Assembly: GCA_027487555.1 (NCBI GenBank)
Contig: JAIYDI010000018.1
Coordinates: forward strand, 248,001-312,000
Reading direction: 5' to 3'
Source: Hyphomicrobiales bacterium
GTDB lineage: Bacteria > Pseudomonadota > Alphaproteobacteria > Rhizobiales > Devosiaceae
DNA length: 64,000 nucleotides
In this document: piece by piece, positions 51,622 to 59,141 of the stretch
How the letters are laid out: every line of letters begins with the position of its first letter
Position numbering within the stretch: position 1 is the first letter of the stretch
The notes under the pieces: generated by a model
Databases searched by the model: none
Seen by the model: the letters and a program-made list of their open reading frames with translations, nothing else
Told to the model about the DNA's origin: nothing
Made by a program: the position numbers and the translations under genes

Positions 51622-52803
51622 ATGCTGCAGAGCTGGAGATGGTTCGGGCCCAACGACCCGGTGACGCTGGACAATGTCAAGCAGGCCGGGGCGAGTGGCA
51701 TCGTCACCGCGCTTCACCACAAATATGACGGACGCGCCTGGACAGAAGCGGATATCGCCGAGCGGCTCGATCCGATCCGTGCAGCCGGGCTCAACTGGTC
51801 GGTTTGCGAGTCGATACCGATTCCGACCGCGGTGAAGCTGCGCACCGGGGCATGGCGCGAGGCTATCGACAATTGGAAGACGAGCCTCGTGGCGCTCGGC
51901 AAGGCCGGTGTGCCGGTGGTGTGCTACAATTTCATGCCGGTAGTCGACTGGACGCGAACGAACCTGCTCTATCCCCTGCCGACCACCGGCTTTGCGCTGC
52001 GTTTCGACATGGCCGAGTTCGTCGCCTATGACGTACTGGTGCTCAAGCGCACGGATGCGGAGAAAGACTATTCGGCTGAGTTGCTTGACGCCGCCAAGGC
52101 GCGCCTCGCCAAAATGAACGACGAGCAGGTCGCGGTGCTTGAGCGCAACATCATCGCCGGGCTGCCCGGAGGCGAAGACGCCTATACCCGCGAGGGCATC
52201 CGCGACCGCATCGCGCTGTTCGACGACCTCTCCAGTGCCGACATGCAGGCCAACCTGATCGCGTTCATCCGCGAGGTGGTGCCAGTGGCCGAAGAGGTGG
52301 GCGTAAAGCTGGGTATACATGCAGACGACCCGCCCTTCCCGCTGTTCGGGCTGCCGCGCGTCGTCTCGACGGCCGAGGATTACCGCAAGATTACCCAGGC
52401 GGTGGATTCACCGGCCAATGGCCTGACCTTCTGCGCCGGGTCGCTCGGCTCGCGGCGCGACAACGACGTCGTGGCCATGGCAAAGGAGTTTGCCCATCGC
52501 ATCAACTTCGTACACCTGCGCAATGTCGCGACTGAGGACGATCGTTCGTTCATCGAGAGCGAGCATCTCGGCGGCGACGTGAACTTCGTCGACCTCATCC
52601 AGGTGCTGCTGCGCGAGGAAAAGCGCCGCGCCGCAGAGGGGCGGGCCGACGCGCAGATTCCCATGCGACCCGACCACGGCCATCTGCTGGCCGACGATAT
52701 CGGCAAGAAGACCAACCCCGGATACTCGCTGATCGGGCGGCTGAAGGGCCTCGCCGAACTGCGCGGCATCATGGTAGCGCTCGAGCGTGTTGGTGCGGTT
52801 TAG
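51622..52803 (+). CDS. uxuA: Mannonate dehydratase UxuA
   Basis: This 393-aa enzyme dehydrates D-mannonate to 2-keto-3-deoxygluconate in glucuronate breakdown. SWRWFGPNDPVTL at the start, CYNFMPVVDWTRT, GIHADDPPFPLFGLPR, FCAGSLGSR and MRPDHGH are UxuA blocks and include the metal-binding His, Cys and Asp residues. GGGGAGGCAGAG precedes the ATG. It is isolated from other hexuronate genes here, so partner genes must lie elsewhere. Confidence 0.93.
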   Translation: MLQSWRWFGPNDPVTLDNVKQAGASGIVTALHHKYDGRAWTEADIAERLDPIRAAGLNWSVCESIPIPTAVKLRTGAWREAIDNWKTSLVALGKAGVPVVCYNFMPVVDWTRTNLLYPLPTTGFALRFDMAEFVAYDVLVLKRTDAEKDYSAELLDAAKARLAKMNDEQVAVLERNIIAGLPGGEDAYTREGIRDRIALFDDLSSADMQANLIAFIREVVPVAEEVGVKLGIHADDPPFPLFGLPRVVSTAEDYRKITQAVDSPANGLTFCAGSLGSRRDNDVVAMAKEFAHRINFVHLRNVATEDDRSFIESEHLGGDVNFVDLIQVLLREEKRRAAEGRADAQIPMRPDHGHLLADDIGKKTNPGYSLIGRLKGLAELRGIMVALERVGAV

Positions 52804-53350
52804 CGGTTTAGCAAAGGCTCGCCGATACCGCGTCATTGTAAGCAACAGGGGCGTGAGTGATCTCGCCCGTTGTGTCGGCCGCATGGCCCGGTTCTTGTGA
52901 AGGCCGGGTTGTTGGGCTGCATGGTCGGCATCTTCGAGCGCAAGTCGGATTTCGTGCAATTGAAGACTGCGCGGGCACGATGCTGACGGTCGGGTCTCAA
53001 TTGATGCATAGCCCGCGCTGCAGCGACCGGCGGCTCAGCATCTCGCGGTAGCGAAAATGCGTGATATGTATGCATCAAACAAAGATCAATTTGACCTGAG
53101 CCCGGCCGCCTAGTGGCATCTCCACACCAAATGGCTGGCCAAATGTATGCAATTCTGCCCTTGCTGGCTACGAGCGGAATACGGGGGTGCGCGTGTCGCT
53201 GAGTGTCGCGAGCTTGGGGGCCGCTGCGATCAGTATAGCCAAATCCGGGCACGCACGTGTGTTCCACCGGATTTACCCCTTGTGGCGATGCCGTCAGCCA
53301 CTCGGGCAAGGTTTCGACCCGTGGCGGCATGAAGACCGCCTGGCGAGGGA
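52804..53350. other. 547-bp spacer downstream of uxuA
   Basis: No gene is supported. TTGATGCATA (53001-53010) and TATGCATCAA (53069-53078) are a perfect 10-bp inverted pair 58 bp apart. ATGTATGCA recurs at about 53066 and 53142. The stretch 53050-53150 is AT-richer than its surroundings, so a promoter for the secreted-protein gene at 53351 may lie there. Confidence 0.4.
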
Positions 53351-54052
53351 GTGACTGTTTTGCTCGAACGCGTGGAGTGCAAGGCGAAGGCTCCGAGGGC
53401 TTGGCTCGGGGCCCTGTTTTTGGCGCTTGCGGTGAGCGTGGGTCCCGCAGTGGCGCAGCAGCAGGTGCCGGACAATCCGCCCCGGTCAATATCTGGCACA
53501 GACATCAGCATACTGATCCGGTCCACCATCGTGGCGTTGCACCAGGCCAACATTACCGGCAATTATTCGGTTCTTCATGATCTGGGCGACGCGCGTTTCC
53601 AGGCGGCGTACGGGCCAGCGGAGCTCTCTGAGATGTTTCGCGCCTTCCGCGAGCGTGGCATCAGCCTTGCGCCCGCGATGCTGCATGACGCCCAACTGAC
53701 CAATAAGCCAGTCCTGACCGAGGACGGGCTGTTGCGGGTCGCCGGGACCATCCCGACAACGCCAGAACAGATCATCTTCGACATGACATTTTTCAGCGAA
53801 GGCGGGATCTGGCGGATCAACGCGATCACCGCCGGCACGCAGCCGGCCCCCGTCGCGACGATTTCGAACAAGACCTTCGAGGACCTGCTAGAGGACTTGC
53901 CAGAAGATTTGGCCGTGGACTCGCCCGTGGACTTGCCCAAAGAGGCGCCGCTACGTGCCAGGCCGGCGGTTACTCCCGTAGTGCCGATGCCGCGCCTTGT
54001 GCGTGACCCTGCGAAATTGCTCGGCACCACCGACGCAGATGCGCCGCAATAA
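53351..54052 (+). CDS. Secreted protein of unknown function
   Basis: This 233-aa protein has a signal peptide (ALFLALAVSVGPAVA then QQQVPDNPP). The conserved core is ISILIRSTIVALHQANITGN (about residues 52-71), DLGDARFQAAYGPAELSEMF, and IIFDMTFFSEGGIWRINAI. I recall similar proteins in Hyphomicrobiales, but no function is known. The C-terminal ~60 residues are acidic then Pro/Arg-rich (DLLEDLPEDLAVDSPVDLPK). The GTG start is very close to GAGGGA; a TTG at 53360 has better spacing. It lies alone between uxuA and the convergent arsenic operon. Confidence 0.7.
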   Translation: MTVLLERVECKAKAPRAWLGALFLALAVSVGPAVAQQQVPDNPPRSISGTDISILIRSTIVALHQANITGNYSVLHDLGDARFQAAYGPAELSEMFRAFRERGISLAPAMLHDAQLTNKPVLTEDGLLRVAGTIPTTPEQIIFDMTFFSEGGIWRINAITAGTQPAPVATISNKTFEDLLEDLPEDLAVDSPVDLPKEAPLRARPAVTPVVPMPRLVRDPAKLLGTTDADAPQ

Positions 54053-54245
54053 CGCCGACACTCCCGGATGATCCGGACACCACCACACAATAGACCGCGC
54101 CGGGTCTTGTGAAGCTTCCGTGTGCGACGCCCCCGTGGACAATATGCTCAGGCCAGAGGTGCGGGGCGGCCTGACGTACCATGTGTGCTGATGGGGCAGT
54201 ATCGCCGCGGTAGCAGGCCCCGGGGGGTGTCCACTGTTGCCGGCC

Positions 54246-54680
54246 TCAATGCGCGGCGGCGGCGACCCTCCGCCCGTCGGCATCGATGACCACCTCGCCA
54301 TCCTCCTTGGTGAAAGGTCCGATATCTTGATTGAGGAGAATATCTAGCACGAGTTCCGAAGGACGGCAGAGCCGCACGCCGCGCGCGGTCACCACAAAGG
54401 GCCGATTGATCAGGATCGGATGCGCCACCATGGCAGCGAGCAGATCCGCATCGGACAGCGCCGTGTTGTCGAGCCCGAGGTCGAGATAGGGCGTGTCCTT
54501 CTGCCGGATCGCGGCGCGCACCGTCAGGCCGGCCTGATCGATGAGGAAGGCGAGATATTCTGCGGTTGGCGGAGTTACGCGGTAGTCGATGACCAGCGGT
54601 TCGACACCGGACTGCCGGATCATTTCGAGCGTGTTGCGCGACGTACCGCACTCGGGGTTGTGGAAGATGGTGACACTCAT
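54246..54680 (-). CDS. arsC: Arsenate reductase ArsC, glutaredoxin-coupled type
   Basis: This 144-aa enzyme of the ArsC/Spx thioredoxin-like fold has the active Cys11 in HNPECGTSRNTLEM and later Arg residues (VAAIRQK-like, INRPFVVT) that bind arsenate. It reduces arsenate to arsenite using glutathione and glutaredoxin. It is the last gene of the ars operon, overlapping the aqpS stop (ATGA). The operon also holds a second, unrelated arsenate reductase. Confidence 0.9.
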   Translation of the reverse strand: MSVTIFHNPECGTSRNTLEMIRQSGVEPLVIDYRVTPPTAEYLAFLIDQAGLTVRAAIRQKDTPYLDLGLDNTALSDADLLAAMVAHPILINRPFVVTARGVRLCRPSELVLDILLNQDIGPFTKEDGEVVIDADGRRVAAAAH

Positions 54681-55351
54681 CGGGAGACCTCGGTGAAACG
54701 GAACCAGCGCGCAAGGGCAAAGGCGGCGAACCCGCCTGCGAGTTGAGCCAGGATGAAGAGCGGCACGTCCTCCGGGCGGATGCCTGAAAACGTCGTGGTG
54801 AAGGCGCGGGCAATCGTCACGGCGGGATTGGCAAAAGAGGTCGAGGCCGTGAACCAGTATGCGGCGGTGATGTAGAGGCCTACCAGCGCCGGGATGGCCG
54901 CTGGCTTGTGCCTGATGCCGGCGAAGATCGTGAGCAGCAGCCCGAAGGTCGCGACGCCTTCGGCCAGCCATTGGGCGCTTCCGGTGCGAATCTGGGTGCC
55001 AAGCGTCAAGACCGGCAGCTCGAACATCATGTGCGCGAGGGCGGTGCCGAGGATTCCGCCGACGATCTGAGCAAGGATATAGAGCCCTGCGAGGCGCCAG
55101 GCCATGGCGCGGTTGGTAGCCATCACCAGCGTCACAACGGGGTTGAAATGCGCACCCGAGAGTGGGCTGAGCATTGTGATCAGCACGAAGAGGATGGCGC
55201 CCGTTGGCACTGTATTGCCGAGCAACGCCAGCGCGGTATCGGAAGTCAGCCTCTGGGCCATGATGCCAGAGCCGACCACTGTCGCGACGAGCAGGAGGGT
55301 ACCGAGTGTCTCAGCGGCGAGGGCGCGCAGATCTTTATGGCTATCGCTCAT
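54677..55351 (-). CDS. aqpS: Aquaglyceroporin AqpS (arsenite efflux channel)
   Basis: This 224-aa MIP channel has six membrane segments and two half-helix motifs: Asn70-Pro-Val in AHFNPVV (Val replaces the usual Ala) and Asn175-Pro-Ala in FANPAVT. In Sinorhizobium meliloti AqpS sits in the ars operon in place of the ArsB pump and lets arsenite flow out down its gradient after ArsC has reduced arsenate. The same arrangement, with no arsB or acr3, is seen here. It overlaps both neighbours by four bases. Confidence 0.9.
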   Translation of the reverse strand: MSDSHKDLRALAAETLGTLLLVATVVGSGIMAQRLTSDTALALLGNTVPTGAILFVLITMLSPLSGAHFNPVVTLVMATNRAMAWRLAGLYILAQIVGGILGTALAHMMFELPVLTLGTQIRTGSAQWLAEGVATFGLLLTIFAGIRHKPAAIPALVGLYITAAYWFTASTSFANPAVTIARAFTTTFSGIRPEDVPLFILAQLAGGFAAFALARWFRFTEVSR

Positions 55352-55752
55352 GGGAGTCGCTCGATGGCGCCGGTCAATGCTGTGCCGGCGGACAGGGTGT
55401 TGTATATGGTGCCGTACTTGCGCACATTGGTGTGCAGCAGTTCGAGCCTTTGGTCAGACTCCGACGTGCCCACGAGCAGACGGTAGCTGATCGCCGCAAG
55501 CCTCGGCGGTGCGTCCTGGCGCTCGGCGAGCAGTTCGACTTCGACACGATCGAAGGCGAATTCGATCATCGGGGCCACCCGTTCAATGCCCTTTATGATG
55601 CAGGCCGCCAGAGCAGAGAGCAGGAGCTCGACCGGGTTCATGGCATCGTCGCGGCCAGCCAGATCCGTATCGAGGATCACCTCGGCCGCTTTGGCCATGG
55701 CGATACTGCCATGGCTGTCGATTCGTCTGCCGGACACGCGGTAGGTCAGCAT
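55348..55752 (-). CDS. OsmC/Ohr-family protein within the ars operon
   Basis: This 134-aa protein has the OsmC fold, with MNPVELLLSALAACIIKGIE placing the peroxidatic Cys at residue 51. The second (resolving) Cys of Ohr/OsmC, normally in a KxCP-type motif, is absent; the matching place reads NVRKYGTIYNTL. It is therefore unlikely to be a classical peroxide reductase and may bind a thiol or metalloid. It is embedded in the arsenic operon with four-base or shorter overlaps on both sides, so a role in arsenic handling or the accompanying oxidative stress is implied. Confidence 0.8.
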   Translation of the reverse strand: MLTYRVSGRRIDSHGSIAMAKAAEVILDTDLAGRDDAMNPVELLLSALAACIIKGIERVAPMIEFAFDRVEVELLAERQDAPPRLAAISYRLLVGTSESDQRLELLHTNVRKYGTIYNTLSAGTALTGAIERLP

Positions 55753-56285
55753 CAGTTGTTACCTGATGCTTTTGTCGTCGCGCCATCCATGGCACCGATG
55801 CTACCCAGCCGTGCGCCGAGGGTCATGTGGTCGAGGCTCTCGATGGGCAGGTTGACGAAGGCGGTGATGCGGTTGCGCATGAATCGAAGTGCATCTTCGA
55901 AGGCTTGGCGCTGCTTGAATTCTGGTTCAATGACAGCTGCCGGATCCTCGATGCCCCAATGCGCCGTCATCGGGTGGCCCGGCCAGATCGGACAGGCTTC
56001 TCCGGCGGCGTTGTCGCAGACCGTGAAAACGAAATCGATCTGTGGCGCAGTGGGGCCGGCGAACTCGTCCCAGGATTTGGAACGCAGACCCTCCGTGGCA
56101 ATGCCTGCATCGGCGAGCACCTTAAGACTCATCGGGTGAACGGTGCCTTTTGGCATGCTGCCAGCGGAGAAGGCACGAAAGCGCCCGGCCCCCAGGTTGT
56201 TCAGCAAGGCCTCTCCAAGTACCGAGCGCGCTGAATTGCCGGTGCACAGGAACAGGACATTGTAGACACGATCAACAGCAGGCAT
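55752..56285 (-). CDS. arsC: Arsenate reductase ArsC, low-molecular-weight phosphatase (thioredoxin-coupled) type
   Basis: This 177-aa protein has the LMW-PTP P-loop LCTGNSARS (Cys14 nucleophile, Arg20) and the downstream Cys pair in TVCDNAAGEACP, matching the Cys10/82/89 relay of thioredoxin-linked arsenate reductases. GGGAGG precedes the ATG, which lies 14 bases inside the 3' end of arsR. The C-terminal ~40 residues (MTLGARLGSIGAMDG) exceed the family's usual length. It gives the operon a second route for arsenate reduction. Confidence 0.88.
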   Translation of the reverse strand: MPAVDRVYNVLFLCTGNSARSVLGEALLNNLGAGRFRAFSAGSMPKGTVHPMSLKVLADAGIATEGLRSKSWDEFAGPTAPQIDFVFTVCDNAAGEACPIWPGHPMTAHWGIEDPAAVIEPEFKQRQAFEDALRFMRNRITAFVNLPIESLDHMTLGARLGSIGAMDGATTKASGNN

Positions 56286-56634
56286 CTGCTTCCTCCCGGG
56301 GGCTGCAAAGTGGGGTGATTTCCTCGACAAGCGGCGTACACAGCTCCGGCCGGCCGCCGCAGCAATCCATGACGAGGAAGCTGGTCAGTTCGCGCACCCG
56401 GTCGAGTTCGGCCCGATAGATGATGGAACGGCTACGGCGCTCCGACGATACGAGTCCCGAACGCTCCAGTATCGCCAGATGCGTAGAGAGCGTATTCTGC
56501 GGCACGTCGAGCTGTCGCGCGACTTCACCCGCCGGCAACCCCGTTGGCTCCCGCTGCATGAGAAGCCGAAATGCCGCGAGGCGCGTTTCCTGCGCCAGCG
56601 CAGCCAGGATCTCGATGGCGGATATTTGTTCCAT
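56272..56634 (-). CDS. arsR: Arsenic-responsive repressor ArsR
   Basis: This is a 120-aa winged-helix repressor. The DNA-binding helix is in LDVPQNTLSTHLAILERSGL (about residues 42-61). C-terminal Cys91, Cys92 and Cys99 in DCCGGRPELC form the CCx6C-type arsenite site known from the Acidithiobacillus ferrooxidans ArsR type. Cys110, Cys119 and Cys120 follow. Arsenite binding releases the operator and opens the operon. The ATG (MEQISAIEIL) sits next to an inverted-repeat operator; the upstream 39-codon reading is rejected. Confidence 0.92.
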   Translation of the reverse strand: MEQISAIEILAALAQETRLAAFRLLMQREPTGLPAGEVARQLDVPQNTLSTHLAILERSGLVSSERRSRSIIYRAELDRVRELTSFLVMDCCGGRPELCTPLVEEITPLCSPREEADACC

Positions 56635-56635
56635 G

Positions 56636-56653
56636 CATCGACGATTATCGATG
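56636..56653 (-). promoter_or_regulatory. Likely ArsR operator
   Basis: CATCGA and TCGATG form a 6-bp inverted repeat with a 6-base AT-richer spacer, directly at the arsR start. The core ATCGA-N6-TCGAT resembles operators of ArsR proteins in related bacteria. Its position, immediately 5' of the start, suits autorepression of the ars operon. Confidence 0.6.
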
Positions 56654-56788
56654 AATAGAACTGTCGTCGAGTGAAGGTTTTGTGACGTTTCGGAGGCAGG
56701 CTTGGAAGCGTGTTCCGCGTGCGGCGCCAGCCCGAAGACCGGCGATCTCAAACCGGCAGCGGAGGCTCATCCACCGAGGTTCACCGCA

Positions 56789-57583
56789 TCAGTGAAAGCT
56801 CGACAGGCGCTTTTCGCCCGCTTCGATTCGGATCGGCAGGACATTTTCCGGGGGCGGCAGCGGGCAGACCGCGAACTCGGTGAAGGCACAGGGCGGGTTG
56901 ATCGCCTTGTTGAAGTCGAGCACGATCGTGCTTTCGGTGACGGCTTCGCCATAGACGAAACGCGAGGCCGGGTAGGTGGTGTCGCGCGAGGTGAGGTCGC
57001 GGATGACGAATTGCGGGCTCTCGGGGGTGCCATGCGTGGCGATAAGTTCGATGGTTCTGCCGTCCTTCTCAAACACCGCCTTGTGGGTGACCTCGACTTC
57101 GGTGTCGATGTCCTTGGTGGTGCCCACAGTGACCTCGCGTGGGCTCCCATAGGGCACCCAAAGCGCGGTGATCCGCCAGTTCGGATCAGCCGGGAAATAG
57201 ATAAGGGGCTCAAGTGCTGCTGGCGCCGCCGACCTGGTATCGCGGATGCGCACGGCATTCTCGCCATTGAGCGTGGTAATCTCGACCAAGAGCCCGTCGC
57301 GCTCGAAACGCGGCGGCGATTTCTTGTTGGGCACGAGGCGGATGCTCTCGCCGCCACCGGCCGGGACGAAAGTGACGAGGCCAGCAGCTTCTTGCGTCAG
57401 GGTTCCGAGTCTGGCGGGGCCGGCCGGCAAGACGAGATCGTTGTTGTCGGCATTGCCGAGCGATACCGAGCCTTCCGACAGGGTCCAGCGGCCGATGATG
57501 TTGAGCCAGCCATTGGGGGCTGTCAGTGCGGCGCGCCGTTGCAGTTTCCACGCGTCGAGTTGGTCAAGATACGCCTCGGTCAT
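56789..57583 (-). CDS. DUF1684 family protein
   Basis: This 264-aa soluble protein has the DUF1684 opening WKLQRRAALTAPNGWLNIIGRW (about residues 12-33) and closing pattern NPPCAFTEFAVCPLPPPEN. In the family this end segment has conserved Cys and Pro residues. It has no signal peptide. Function is unknown; DUF1684 proteins often neighbour carbohydrate or metal genes. It is divergent from the fucosidase, so the 247-bp gap holds promoters for both. Confidence 0.78.
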   Translation of the reverse strand: MTEAYLDQLDAWKLQRRAALTAPNGWLNIIGRWTLSEGSVSLGNADNNDLVLPAGPARLGTLTQEAAGLVTFVPAGGGESIRLVPNKKSPPRFERDGLLVEITTLNGENAVRIRDTRSAAPAALEPLIYFPADPNWRITALWVPYGSPREVTVGTTKDIDTEVEVTHKAVFEKDGRTIELIATHGTPESPQFVIRDLTSRDTTYPASRFVYGEAVTESTIVLDFNKAINPPCAFTEFAVCPLPPPENVLPIRIEAGEKRLSSFH

Positions 57584-57830
57584 GGTCTTGTCCTTCAGCC
57601 TTTTGCGCGGATAACATTCGCGAGGAAAATCGCGCTATGTGGGTAGTGCTGCGCCGCGAGCACCTGACCTGTTGCACCAAAATCGTCAAGCCACCGCAAC
57701 CGCCCGTTCTCGTCTGCACCGAAACACCGATCCCCCCACCATGGACGCACGCGTCGATCCATCCACTGCGCTTGAAACCGGGCGCTATCGTGCTACCAAC
57801 CACAAGCCCAAATACAAACAGGATACATCC

Positions 57831-59138
57831 ATGACCGAGATCGCATCGCCGGGCCTGTTCCTCCCCGAGGAGAAGAAAGCGTGGTTCACGCATGACCGTT
57901 TCGGCATGTTCATCCATTGGGGCATCTACGCACTGGCGGCGCGACACGAGTGGGTGAAAAGCCGCGAGGAAATCGACGATCAGGGGTATCAGAGGTATTT
58001 CGACGCCTTCGATCCCGATCTCTACGATCCGAAGGGATGGGCGCGGCGGGCGCGCGAGGCCGGGATGAAGTATGTGGTACTCACCGCCAAGCATCATGAT
58101 GGGTTTTGCCTGTGGGACAGCAAGGCCACCGACTACAAGGCGACCAAAACGCCCCATGGCCGCGACCTGCTTGCGCCCTTCGTCGAGGCGTTCCGCGCCG
58201 AGGGGCTGAAGGTCGGCTTCTATTATTCGCTGCTTGACTGGCATCATCCGGATTTTGCCATCGACATGTACCATCCTCTGCGCAATCGCGAGAATGCGGC
58301 AGCGCTGAATGTCGGACGCGAGATCACCCGCTACGCCGCCTATATGCGGGAGCAGGTGACGGAACTCCTCACCGGCTACGGCAAGATCGACATCCTCTGG
58401 TTCGATTTCAGCTATGAGGGGCGCACCTACAAGGGCCTGCCCGGCAAGGGCCGCGACGACTGGCAGAGTGTCGAACTGCTGAAGCTCGTCCGCCGGCTCG
58501 CGCCGGACATCATCGTCAACAACCGCCTCGACATCGCCTCCAACACGCCTGACGTCATCACCCCCGAGCAGTACACCCCCCGGACGCCGCCGCTGATCAA
58601 TGGCAAGGAAGCGACCTGGGAAATGTGCCAGACCTTCTCCGGCTCATGGGGCTACCACCGCGATGAGGAAAGCTGGAAGAGCCCGAAACAGCTGATCCAG
58701 ATCCTGATCGATGGCGTCGCGCTCGGCGGCAACCTGCTGATGAATATCGGGCCGACGGCGCGTGGCACATTCGACCAGCGCGCTATCGATGCGCTTGAGG
58801 CCTATGCGAAGTGGATGCATCTGCATAGCCGCGCCATTTACGGCGCCGGCCGCTCTGCGTACATCGCGCCGGATGGCTGTCGCTACACGCAGAAGGGCAA
58901 CAGACTCTACCTGCACATCTACAACTGGCCCAATCGGTATGTGCATCTCGACGGGCTGGCGGGCAAGGTGAAGTATGCCCAGCTGCTCAACGACGCGAGT
59001 GAAGTGAGCTGGGTCGGGGCCTCAACCGATCCGCATTTCGTGCCGCCGGTCGGCGAGACCACACTGACGCTCGACCTGCCCGTCAAGCAGCCCGACGTGG
59101 TTATTCCCGTCGTTGAACTCTTTCTCAAGGACGCATGA
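57831..59138 (+). CDS. Alpha-L-fucosidase, glycoside hydrolase family 29
   Basis: This 435-aa enzyme has no signal peptide and is probably cytoplasmic. GH29 landmarks are WFTHDRFGMFIHWGIYAL near residue 18, LTAKHHDGFCLW with the paired His at 88-89, FYYSLLDWHHPDF, and the nucleophile Asp192 in ILWFDFSYEG. It releases L-fucose from glycans. The chosen ATG has AGGA nine bases upstream; an earlier ATG (57741) is possible. It lies three bases before the DUF5107 gene, forming an operon. A fucose or fucoside importer would lie outside the window. Confidence 0.88.
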   Translation: MTEIASPGLFLPEEKKAWFTHDRFGMFIHWGIYALAARHEWVKSREEIDDQGYQRYFDAFDPDLYDPKGWARRAREAGMKYVVLTAKHHDGFCLWDSKATDYKATKTPHGRDLLAPFVEAFRAEGLKVGFYYSLLDWHHPDFAIDMYHPLRNRENAAALNVGREITRYAAYMREQVTELLTGYGKIDILWFDFSYEGRTYKGLPGKGRDDWQSVELLKLVRRLAPDIIVNNRLDIASNTPDVITPEQYTPRTPPLINGKEATWEMCQTFSGSWGYHRDEESWKSPKQLIQILIDGVALGGNLLMNIGPTARGTFDQRAIDALEAYAKWMHLHSRAIYGAGRSAYIAPDGCRYTQKGNRLYLHIYNWPNRYVHLDGLAGKVKYAQLLNDASEVSWVGASTDPHFVPPVGETTLTLDLPVKQPDVVIPVVELFLKDA

Positions 59139-59141
59139 GCC

